Shown piece after piece: positions 9,650 through 18,468 of a stretch of 64,000 bases of DNA. The DNA comes from Flavobacterium haoranii. Lineage in GTDB: Bacteria; Bacteroidota; Bacteroidia; Flavobacteriales; Flavobacteriaceae. The notes under the pieces were generated by a model that did no database searches, was not told the DNA's origin, and worked only from the letters and a program-made list of their open reading frames with translations. The DNA lies in the NCBI RefSeq assembly GCF_009363055.1, contig NZ_CP045292.1, forward strand, positions 1,426,001 through 1,490,000, given 5' to 3'. How positions within the stretch are numbered: the stretch's first letter is position 1; each line of letters opens with the position of its first letter. A program made the translations under genes and the position numbers.

Positions 9650-9682
9650 ATGAAAATATTTTTATAATTTTGCTAATATTTT

Positions 9683-9712
9683 TTGCAATTTAACTTTTTT
9701 ATTTTATATTTG
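9683..9712 (+). promoter_or_regulatory. Promoter of the YbjN-PspA-flotillin operon
   Basis: TTG (9683-9685), 19-nt spacer, TATATTTG (9705-9712); the ATG at 9737 follows 24 nt later. The -33 box overlaps the TTGC...GCAA sequence, a natural place for the XRE protein to repress. Confidence 0.6.
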
Positions 9713-9736
9713 TTTTCATATTGAAACTTTATTTAG

Positions 9737-10138
9737 ATGCAAACAGACCATTTGTTTACAAAAATCAAGGATTGGTTATTAGATTTCAATTTTGAAATCT
9801 TACACGAAAATCAACAGCACAATACTTTTGTGATAAGTAAAGAAACAGAAGGTATTAAAAACATGATTTTAGTGTTAGCACCTCAAATTTTAATTGTAGA
9901 ACAATTTTTATTTCGTTGCAAAAAAAATGAAACAGAAGTTTACAAAGAACTTTTAATTAAAAACAGAGACATTGTTCACGGTGCGTTTGTACTTGATGAA
10001 AATGGAGAGAAAGTTATTTTCAGAGATACGCTACAAACTGAAAATTTAGATCAAAATGAATTAATTGCTACCATTAATTCATTGAGTTTACTGTTGAGTG
10101 AATATTCAGCAGATATGATACGTTTTAGCAAACTATAA
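9737..10138 (+). CDS. YbjN-like / type III chaperone-fold protein
   Basis: 133 residues, soluble, no signal peptide. The sequence FTKIKDWLLDFNFEILHENQQHNTFVISKETEGIKNMILVL followed by LLIKNRDIVHGAFVLDENGEKVIFRDTL and a C-terminal helix NELIATINSLSLLLSEYSADMI has the alpha/beta layout of the YbjN / bacterial sensory transduction regulator (Tir chaperone-like) fold. Such proteins bind partner proteins. It is first in the operon, 12 nt before pspA, so it may be an adaptor for PspA, the flotillin or the giant ATPase; that role is inferred from position only. Confidence 0.65.
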   Translation: MQTDHLFTKIKDWLLDFNFEILHENQQHNTFVISKETEGIKNMILVLAPQILIVEQFLFRCKKNETEVYKELLIKNRDIVHGAFVLDENGEKVIFRDTLQTENLDQNELIATINSLSLLLSEYSADMIRFSKL

Positions 10139-10150
10139 AAATTATTGATT

Positions 10151-10852
10151 ATGAATATTTTAAGAAGGTTATTTAGAATTGGTAAAGCAGAAGCACATGC
10201 GGTAATTGATGGTCTTGAAGATCCTATCAAAATGACTGAGCAAGGAATTCGAGAAATGAAAGAACAGCTTGAGAAAAGTGTTCATGCTATGGCGCAGGTT
10301 AAAGCATTAGCTATAAGAAGAAAAAATGAAAAGAATTCATTACTTAATAAAGCAGAAGAATATCAAAATAAAGCCGTTTTGTTAATTCAAAAAGGTTCTA
10401 AAGAAGAAATTTCTGTAGAAGAAAGTGATAGATTAGCTAAAGAAGCGCTAAAACTTAAAGAACAAGCTACTCAAGATGCAAATATTGCAGATATTGAAAG
10501 TGCAAAACTTGAAAGCGATGTAGAAAAAATGCAAGTAAATATTAATTCGCTAAAATCTTCTATCGTAAAATGGGAAGGCGAATTAAAAACGTTACGTGCT
10601 AGAGTTCAGGTTAGTCAGGCTACCCAAGATATTAATAAAAAGATGACGCAATTAGGAGCCGATAGCACTATTAGTATGCTTGAGAAAATGAAGGACAAAG
10701 TAATACAACAAGAAGCAATAGCAGATGCATATGGAGAAATTGCAAATGCTTCAAAAAGTATTGATGATGAAATTAATGCTGTTGTAGATACTACAGAAAA
10801 TAAGGCAGAAGATGCTTTAAAGAAATTAAAAGAACAATTGAACATTAACTAA
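10151..10852 (+). CDS. pspA: PspA/IM30 family membrane-stress protein
   Basis: 233 residues, almost entirely coiled coil. The N-terminal amphipathic helix NILRRLFRIGKAEAHAVID and the adjacent EDPIKMTEQGIREMKEQLEKSVHAMAQVKA are characteristic of PspA/Vipp1 (ESCRT-III superfamily) proteins, which polymerise on damaged inner membrane. The helical hairpin continues to about 190 and the C-terminus is ALKKLKEQLNIN. ATG 10151 is chosen over the in-frame TTG at 10145 because the amphipathic helix normally starts at residue 2. The gene is 12 nt after the YbjN-like gene and 4 nt before the OB-fold membrane protein, clearly one operon. Confidence 0.92.
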   Translation: MNILRRLFRIGKAEAHAVIDGLEDPIKMTEQGIREMKEQLEKSVHAMAQVKALAIRRKNEKNSLLNKAEEYQNKAVLLIQKGSKEEISVEESDRLAKEALKLKEQATQDANIADIESAKLESDVEKMQVNINSLKSSIVKWEGELKTLRARVQVSQATQDINKKMTQLGADSTISMLEKMKDKVIQQEAIADAYGEIANASKSIDDEINAVVDTTENKAEDALKKLKEQLNIN

Positions 10853-10856
10853 TTAT

Positions 10857-11513
10857 ATGAGTTTTGACGAACTTTTAGAAGTTTCTTTTAACCCAGCAAA
10901 TACTATTCTAAGTGTATTGTTACTCTTAAGTGTATTGTATTGGATTTTAACCATATTTACTGGAATAGGAGAATATGACATTGATTTAGACACTGATATT
11001 GATGCCGATACAAGTCTGGATAATCCAGATGGTTTAATTGAAGTAAATCAAGATCCATCTTCTTTTATACAGTTTTTGAAATTTTTGAATTTAGATATAA
11101 TTCCAATTACATTTTTCTTAACCTTAGCTTTGCTTTTCACTTGGTTAATAAATGTAAATTTGAGTTTTTATTTACCATTACCAAATTGGTTTTTCTTTAT
11201 TACTATTGTACCTGCTTTTATAGTGAGTGTATTCATTACAAAATATGTATGCTTACCATTAAAACCAATTTTCAAAGAAATTAATCATAAAGGAGAGATG
11301 GCTTATGATTTTCTGGGTAGAAGCGGGAAACTTTTTACCACTATTAAAGAAGACAAAATAGGTATGATCGAAATTATCATTAATAAAGACCCTATAAAAC
11401 TAATGGTAAAAAGCAAAGATGGTTCTGAAATAAAACAAGGAGAAAATGCAATTATCGTAGACGAAGAACCGCAAAAAAAGTATTATTACGTCGAAAAAAC
11501 ATTTGAAATTTAA
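10857..11513 (+). CDS. YqiJ/YuaF-like OB-fold membrane protein (NfeD-type partner of flotillin)
   Basis: 218 residues. One membrane helix near the N-terminus (NTILSVLLLLSVLYWILTIF), then an acidic loop (DIDLDTDIDADTSLD), then two further helices (ITFFLTLALLFTWLI and FFITIVPAFIVSVFITKYV). The remaining 80 residues (KGEMAYDFLGRSGKLFTTI...IGMIEIIINKDPIKLMVKSKDG) form a beta-rich OB-like domain as in YuaF, YqiJ and NfeD. In B. subtilis (YuaF-FloT) and E. coli (YqiJ-YqiK) these proteins are encoded next to a flotillin, exactly as here (30 nt before it). Probable role: anchoring or organising the flotillin assembly at the membrane. Confidence 0.8.
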   Translation: MSFDELLEVSFNPANTILSVLLLLSVLYWILTIFTGIGEYDIDLDTDIDADTSLDNPDGLIEVNQDPSSFIQFLKFLNLDIIPITFFLTLALLFTWLINVNLSFYLPLPNWFFFITIVPAFIVSVFITKYVCLPLKPIFKEINHKGEMAYDFLGRSGKLFTTIKEDKIGMIEIIINKDPIKLMVKSKDGSEIKQGENAIIVDEEPQKKYYYVEKTFEI

Positions 11514-11543
11514 AACAATTATAACAACTATTTTTAATTATTT

Positions 11544-13556
11544 ATGAATACATTCTACATTGCACTTGCTGTAATTATTATTGCAGGCTTAGGCCTAATC
11601 TTGTGGATACTTTCCATGTACAAAAAAACCGTACAAGGAATTGTAATTTTAAGAACCGGATATGGTGGAACAAAAGTTTTTTTTAACGCAGGAATAGTAA
11701 TTCCAGTAATTCATAGACAAGAAAGCATGGATATTTCTGTAAAAAAATTAGAAATCTCAAGAGAAGGAAAAGACGGACTTATTTGTAAAGATAATATGCG
11801 TGCCGATATACAAGTTGCATTCTTCATTCGCGTTAATAAATCGGTAGATGATATTGTTAATGTAGCCCAAACAATCGGTTGTCAAAGAGCATCAGATATT
11901 TCAACTTTACGCGAACTATTTGAAGCTAAATTCTCTGAAGCATTAAAAACAGTAGGTAAAAAGTTCGATTTTACAGAGTTATATGAAGCCCGAAGTGAAT
12001 TTAGAAATGAAATACTAAATATCATCGGAACAGACTTAAATGGTTATGTTTTAGATGATTGCGCTATTGATTATTTGGAACAAACATCGTTAAATCACTT
12101 AAATAAGGATAATATTTTAGATGCTGAAGGTATCAAAAAAATTACCGAGTTAACAGCTAACCAAAACATTAAAGCAAACCTTGTTAGACGTGATGAAGAA
12201 AAAACCATCAAAAAGCAGGATGTTGAAGCAAGAGAAGCTATTTTAGAATTGGAGAAACAATTAGCTGAAAAAGAAGAGTCGCAAAAACGTGAGATTGAAA
12301 ACATCAAAGCACGTGAAAATGCTGAAATTCTTAAAGTAGCCGAAGAAGAACGTTTGAAACATGAAACGGTTCGCATCGCAACTGAAGAAAGGTTACAAAT
12401 TGCAGAAGAAAACAAACAACGTCAAGTTGTAATAGCAGCTAAAAATAAGGAGCGTGCCGATTTAGTTGAAACTGAAAGAGTACAAAAGGACCGCTTACTG
12501 GAAGCAACAGAAAGAGAGCGTGTGGTTGCACTAGCTGAAATTGAAAAAGAAAAAGCAGTAGAACTAGAAAAGAAAAACATTCAAGATGTAATTCGCGAGC
12601 GTTTGGTAAAAGAAAAAACAGTAGTAGAAGAACAACAAACTATTTTCGATGTTGAAGCACTAAAAGTTGCTGAACGTGACAAACAGGTAAAAATTATTGC
12701 TGCAAACAAAGAAGCTGAAGAGCGTTTGATTGCTGAAACTAAAGCTGCTGAGGCTCGTAAATTAGCTGCTGAAAAAGATGCTCAAAAATATGTTATTGAA
12801 GCGCAAGCAAAACGCGATGCTGCAGAAAAAGAAGCAGAAGCAAGAAAAATTATAGCTGATGCACAAGCAAAAGAAGAAGCAATTGTAGGTTTATCTGAAG
12901 CACAAGTTATGCATGCTAAAGCAGAAGCACAAGAACGTCAAGGAGTAGTTGAAGCTACAATTATTGAGAAAAAAGCTGAAGCAAACAAAAAAGATGGTCT
13001 TGCACAAGCAGAAGTAATTAAAGAAAAAGCATTGGCTGAAGCCGCTGGTATTACAGAGAAAGCAGAAGCAATGAAAAAATTAAACGATGCTGGTAAAGAC
13101 CACGAGGAGTTCCGTTTAAGACTTGCTAAAGAAAAAGAAGTTGAATTGGCACAAATTGCAATTCAAAAAGATATTGCAGATGCTCAAGCACATGTTTTAG
13201 CGGAAGCATTTAAAACTGCTAATATTGATATTGTGGGTGGTGATAATACTTTCTTTGATAATGTTATCAAACAAGTTACTGCTGGAAAAGGAATTGACAA
13301 ATTCATTCAACACAGTGAAAATGCACAATTGCTAAAAGAAGCCCTTTTGAACAATGATGAAGAAGGAAATCTAGTAGGAAAAGTAATGCAAATTGTTGAG
13401 AAATATAAAATCTCTTCTGAAGACATTAAAAACCTAAGTATTGCTTCATTAATCTTTAAATTAAAAGATATTGCTAATAAAAACGAGCAAGGTATTTTAA
13501 CTAAAGCTCTAGACATGGCAAGACACTTAGGAATCGACAATAAGCCTATCAATTAA
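11544..13556 (+). CDS. Flotillin family protein (YqiK/FloT type)
   Basis: 670 residues. An N-terminal membrane anchor (FYIALAVIIIAGLGLILWIL) is followed by an SPFH/band-7 domain (about 30-210: QGIVILRTGYGGTKVFFNAG, then CKDNMRADIQVAFFIRVNKS, then NLNHLNKDN-like end). From about 225 to 560 the protein is a very long Ala/Glu/Lys coiled coil with EA-rich repeats typical of flotillins, then a globular C-terminus (about 575-670). It should form large cytoplasmic-face membrane assemblies that organise proteins and fluidity. Upstream partner genes (OB-fold protein, PspA) match the known flotillin-PspA association in envelope-stress loci. A strong hairpin follows at 13570-13600. Confidence 0.92.
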   Translation: MNTFYIALAVIIIAGLGLILWILSMYKKTVQGIVILRTGYGGTKVFFNAGIVIPVIHRQESMDISVKKLEISREGKDGLICKDNMRADIQVAFFIRVNKSVDDIVNVAQTIGCQRASDISTLRELFEAKFSEALKTVGKKFDFTELYEARSEFRNEILNIIGTDLNGYVLDDCAIDYLEQTSLNHLNKDNILDAEGIKKITELTANQNIKANLVRRDEEKTIKKQDVEAREAILELEKQLAEKEESQKREIENIKARENAEILKVAEEERLKHETVRIATEERLQIAEENKQRQVVIAAKNKERADLVETERVQKDRLLEATERERVVALAEIEKEKAVELEKKNIQDVIRERLVKEKTVVEEQQTIFDVEALKVAERDKQVKIIAANKEAEERLIAETKAAEARKLAAEKDAQKYVIEAQAKRDAAEKEAEARKIIADAQAKEEAIVGLSEAQVMHAKAEAQERQGVVEATIIEKKAEANKKDGLAQAEVIKEKALAEAAGITEKAEAMKKLNDAGKDHEEFRLRLAKEKEVELAQIAIQKDIADAQAHVLAEAFKTANIDIVGGDNTFFDNVIKQVTAGKGIDKFIQHSENAQLLKEALLNNDEEGNLVGKVMQIVEKYKISSEDIKNLSIASLIFKLKDIANKNEQGILTKALDMARHLGIDNKPIN

Positions 13557-13569
13557 TTTGATTTATAAA

Positions 13570-13600
13570 AAACACCTATTGCTTAAAGCAATAGGTGTTT
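13570..13600. terminator. Hairpin between flotillin and giant ATPase genes
   Basis: Perfect 13-bp inverted repeat AAACACCTATTGC / GCAATAGGTGTTT with a 5-nt loop, but only T3 after it. It may be a partial terminator or attenuator that lowers expression of the downstream ATPase, or an mRNA stabiliser. Confidence 0.6.
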
Positions 13601-13631
13601 AAAACAATAAAACTCTCATTTACAATTTTAT

Positions 13632-16600
13632 ATGAGTAACGAAACCATACAAAATGGTACTTACGAAATTATTCAACAACGCTTAACACAACAAAAAAAT
13701 GAGCTTACAAAAAGAATAGCTCTTGTTGATGAAGAACGAAAGAAAATTTTTGGAGGTATCGATTATAATCTTATCGCAAATGAAAGACTTTCAACTGAGC
13801 AAAGTTGTAAAATTCGCGATATCATTTCTATTGGTTCTATTTGTTTGGTTGGACATCAAACACATCTTGGGTTAAAAACAGAAGTTGATATTACCGATGT
13901 TTTTTCCATGTATACTTTTTCTGAAAATCGATTTGAACCTCTTGCCTTATCATGGCTAGAAGATCAAAACTTTATAGACGAATTCAAAAATCTTTATAAA
14001 TATTATAGAAATACAACATTTACCAAATTTTTCATCTCTGGTAATTATCTATATTTTGTCTTCCAATTATCTTCAAGTGCAACAGATATTAAAGCATTTA
14101 AATGGCTGTTAAAAGAAGATGGAATAGTATTTATTGATGCAAGAAGTGCAGCTGAAGTTAAATTTCCGAATCAATTTGAGTTCAAATGGACAAAGGCTAC
14201 TCGTGATATGCAACGCAAAGGAGAACATCCTCACGTTTCATTAGCCGACAAAGTATTTGTTGAAGCTATTGGAGGTGATATTACGATTAAAGTTGAAGAC
14301 AATACCAAAACAGGTAAAGGTATTTACAGCGAAGATGTTAAACATAAAGATCAAACTTTAGACGATTCAGAAATCAATTTCTTTGATTATCAAAATCTAA
14401 TCGCATTTAAAATAAAACCTTATCAAGAAGAAGAACGTTACTTCATCTATAATCACAAAGATAAAAAAGTCGCTCGTGTAGACTCTTTACAATATTCTGG
14501 TATTTTGCTTCCAGAAAATCAAGGTTTAATCTACCCTAATGGTTATGCTTTACAAACAGGTGAAATTAAAACCTTAGAAACAAATAACAAACCAATATTT
14601 TTTTATAAAAAAATTGTTGGAATAAATGGGGAAAATTTCTTGTTTATCTTTTACAATCAAGAGAGCAATGAATACATGTTAATTCCATACAACATCATCA
14701 AACAAAGTATTGAAACACCTATTCATTGTAATGGTTTCACTCTCTTTGAAGATGGAAAAATGTGCTATTTCAAAAGCAATGAAGAAACAAAACATCATTT
14801 AGTACAAATTTGGCAAACACCATTTACAAAAGATGTAGTTGTTGACAACCAAAATAAAGATAACATTATCTATAAAGTTGGTAACAAAGATTTAGTACGC
14901 TTAATGGCCGAATGTCAAGAATTACAAGTTTTTTTAAATAAAAAAGATTCTTATAACGGTTTATATGATGAAATTGTAAAGCACACTACTACTATTTTAG
15001 ATAGTTATTATTTCTTAAATGAGAATGGTGTTTTTAAAATTAATGAGCCGCTTCAAGAAATTCGAAATATTGCTCATACTGCAATAAATGAATTTGAAAA
15101 AGTTCAGGAGATAAAAAAGAAAACGGCTGCGGCCTTAGAAGAAATAAAAGAAAAATTTGAGGCTAAAACAAATGAACTTAGTTATCAAAACTATACTAGT
15201 TTACAACAGTACATTGTCTCTTTGTCAGAAATTCGCTCTCTAAGATGGGAAATGATTTCTGCCAAAGATTTACAATATGTTGACGTAAAATTAATTGATG
15301 CATGGGAAGATGAATTAAGTATTTTATCTGATAGATTAGCAAACGATTGTGTCATTTTCTTATTAGCACCTGAAGCATTAGCGCCCTATCAACAGATAAT
15401 TGATTCAGTTTCTTCTGAAATAAGCACACTTTTAAAAACAATTCAAGCAAAAGAGATTGAAAAAAGCTTAGATGAATTAGCAATTCAATTAGAACTACTA
15501 GTAGATATCGTAAACAATTTAAAAATTGAAGATGCATCGCATTCTACTCAAATTATTGAAAATATTTCTGTATTATTTTCTTTAATTAATCAAGAGCGTA
15601 TTGTATTAAACAATAAAAAAGAGAGCTTTCTGGCAAAGAATTAGCAGCCGATTTTAAAGCACAAATTACTTTATTTGATCAAACAGCTATAAATTTCTTT
15701 GAACTTGCTAACACACCAGATAAATGCCAAGATTTCTTGAATAAACTAGCCATTCAGCTAGAAGAAATGGAAGCAAAATTTGTCGATTTTGATGAGTTTA
15801 TCCAAATAATTAGCGAAAAGCGAGAAGAAGTTTACCAACAATTTCAAACAAAAGGCGTTCAGTTAACAGAAGCTCGAAATAAAAGAACAACCAATTTATT
15901 TCAATCAGCAGAACGCATTTTAAAAGGTTTAGCCAACAAAGTAGCATCTTTTACAACGGAAATTGAAATCAACGGTTATTACGCTTCTGATTTAATGATT
16001 GAAAAAGTTCGAGATATTGCTGAACAATTAAAAGAATTAAATGACGCCAACAAATCGGAAGAGCTCTTAACCCAGTTAAAAACAAGTCAACAAGAAGCCA
16101 TAAGAAAGCTTAAAGATCGTAACGAAATTTATGAAGATGGCGAAAATATTATAGCATTAGGAAACTACAAATTTGCGGTTAACAAGCAAAAACTCGACTT
16201 GACTTTGGTTTTAAAAAACAATAATTATTACTACCATTTAACAGGTACCAATTTTTACGAACCAATTGAATATACTGAAATAGAAAAATTCAAAGACGTT
16301 TGGAATCAGGAGTTTATCACAGAAAATCACAAGGTTAAAAAAATTGAATACATTGCTTGGGACGTGTTTTTAAAAAATCCATTGTTGAACACAGAAAAAA
16401 CAAATAAAACTGCTATTGAGGAGTTTTTTGCCGATCATTTTGGTGAAGGATTAGTCAAAGGGGTTCACGATGAGGATTCTTTAAAACTACTTACCAAATT
16501 ACAGCAACTAAACAATCAGCTTGGTTTGCTACGCTTCTCACCTTCCGAAAGAGCTTTAGCGCAATTGTTTTGGTTCTTTTTAGAAGAAAATGAAAAATCG

Positions 16601-18439
16601 TATTACGAAAAACAATTTCAAGCCATCGAATTGTTGCGTGAAACATTTAAAAACACAGAGCAGTTTCGTTTTATAAATAAACACTTAGCTGAAAAAATTG
16701 AGGAATTTAAGTCGCATTTTGACCATTTTCATACTATTTCTTCACTAAAAGCTGCTTCTTATTTAAAACATGAAAATCGAGAAGCATTTAAAATTAATGA
16801 ACAAAGTGCACAATTGCTTTCAAACTTTACCAAAAATTTAAAAGAAAAAGGAAAAGATTTAGTCTTTATACAAAAAATTGAGGCGTTATATCCGTTTCCT
16901 TCTGCTTGTTTTGACATTGTTTTCAATGCTGTAAAAACATTTTCAATTGAGAATAATGTTGATGTAACAAATGGTATTTTAGATGAAACGGCTGTTTTCT
17001 TATTGGTAAATAATTTAAAGTCAACCCAAATTGTAAAAACCAGTACAACTGAAACCATTGAAGGCTTAAAAACCTTACCAAAAGAAGAAATTTACACCTT
17101 AAATTATCATGATTTTACTGAAAAATTAGAGTTTTATTTTGAAAACAATAAACCTAAATTTTCTGAATTTCAAGGATTAAAGAAAGATTGGATTACTTCA
17201 AAAAGAAAACAATTCAAACTGGATACCTTCAATACCCAAGTTTTAACTTCATTTATAAGAAATAAACTGATAAATGAAGTTTATTTCCCTTTAATTGGTG
17301 CTAATTTAGCGAAACAAATTGGAGCAACTGGAGAAACAAAAAGAACAGACCGAATGGGAATGTTGCTATTGGTTTCACCTCCTGGATATGGTAAAACGAC
17401 CTTAATGGAATACTTGGCCGATAGAATGGGATTGGTTTTTATGAAAATCAACGGACCTTCTTTAGGTCATGAAATTACCTCAACAGATCCAAGTGAAGCA
17501 AAAAATGCGGGTGCTAAACAAGAATTGCAAAAGTTAAACCTTGCCTTTGAAATGGGCGACAATGTCATGCTATATTTAGACGATATTCAACATTGTAATC
17601 CAGAATTTTTACAAAAATTCATTTCTTTAGCTGATGGTCAACGAAAAATTGAAGGTATTTACAATGGCGAAGCTAAAACCTATGATTTACGTTCAAAACG
17701 TTTTTGCTTGGTTATGGCAGGAAACCCTTATACCGAAAGTGGAGAAAAATTTCAAATACCAGATATGTTAGCCAACCGAGCTGACACTTACAATTTAGGA
17801 GAAATTTCTGGCGTAAATTCAGAGTTGTTTGATTTGAGTTTAATTGAGAACTCAATACTTTCAAATCCTTTCATGACAAGACTTACACAACCGAGTCTTA
17901 ACAACTTATATGAACTGTATGAAGGCATTAAAAACAACAATTTAAATATTTCCTTGGAAGGCAACTTTACCAGTCAAGAAATTGATGATTTTAGAAATGT
18001 TTTAACCAAAATTATTCAAGTTCGAAATACGGTTATTAAAGTTAACGAAACCTATATTCAATCGGCAGCAATGGCAGATGAATACCGTAATGAACCCATT
18101 TTTAAATTACAAGGTTCCTATCGTGACATGAATAAATTAGTAGCTAAGATTGAACCAATTCATTCCGAAAAAGAAGTTGAAGCTATTGTACTTTCACATT
18201 ACAAAAACGAATCGCAAACCCTGACAACTGGAGCTGAAGCTAATCTTTTGAAATTAAAAGAGATTATGTCTATTTTATCGGAAAAAGAAATGGAAAGATG
18301 GAATGAAATCAAAATCATTTTTAAGAAAAACAACCGATTAAAAGGTTTTGGAAGTAATGACAAAATGAATCAAGTTGTAGCACTTTTAGAAGATTTCTCA
18401 GAAGGATTACAAGGCATTAAGAATGCTTTAAACAAATAA
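13632..18439 (+). pseudogene. Giant AAA ATPase ('DNA repair ATPase' family), split by one frameshift
   Basis: Two adjacent frames (13632-15644, 670 codons; reopening upstream of 15737 and ending 18439) read as one protein of about 1602 residues if one base is added in the A6 run at 15615-15620. The first frame ends NNKKESFLAKN-stop; the other frame continues directly as KKRELSGKELAADFKAQ. The N-terminal two thirds are helical with coiled coils and no recognised domain; the C-terminal third is an AAA domain with Walker A SPPGYGKTT (about 1249-1257 of the joined protein), Walker B VMLYLDDIQ (about 1311-1319) and a sensor-like LVMAGNPYTES. Proteins of this kind are named DNA repair ATPase in databases on thin evidence; position after PspA and flotillin suggests a membrane-stress role. 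The break could be a real mutation, a read error or slippage. Confidence 0.8.
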
Positions 18440-18467
18440 AAAAAGACCTCAAATTGAGGTCTTTTTT
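18427..18467. repeat. Right copy of the 40-bp direct repeat (gene end plus terminator)
   Basis: Same sequence as 8967-9006 with one additional A: it supplies the L-N-K-stop of the giant ATPase and the GACCTCAAATTGAGGTC terminator, with the convergent dehydrogenase gene ending at 18469. Confidence 0.9.
18441..18467. terminator. Bidirectional intrinsic terminator
   Basis: GACCTC/GAGGTC stem flanked by A7 and T6, shared by the giant ATPase (plus) and the FAD-linked dehydrogenase (minus). Confidence 0.85.
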
Positions 18468-18468
18468 G

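Noticed and set aside
12095-12415. 106-codon minus-strand ORF inside the flotillin gene
   Set aside because: Its Ser/Phe/Cys-rich composition is what the complement of a Glu/Lys/Ala coiled-coil gene gives; no start signal or family resemblance.
15615-15621. Programmed -1 ribosomal frameshift in the giant ATPase
   Set aside because: The heptamer is in phase AAA-AAA-G rather than A-AAA-AAG and I see no strong stimulatory structure; an indel or transcriptional slippage fits better, though it is not excluded.
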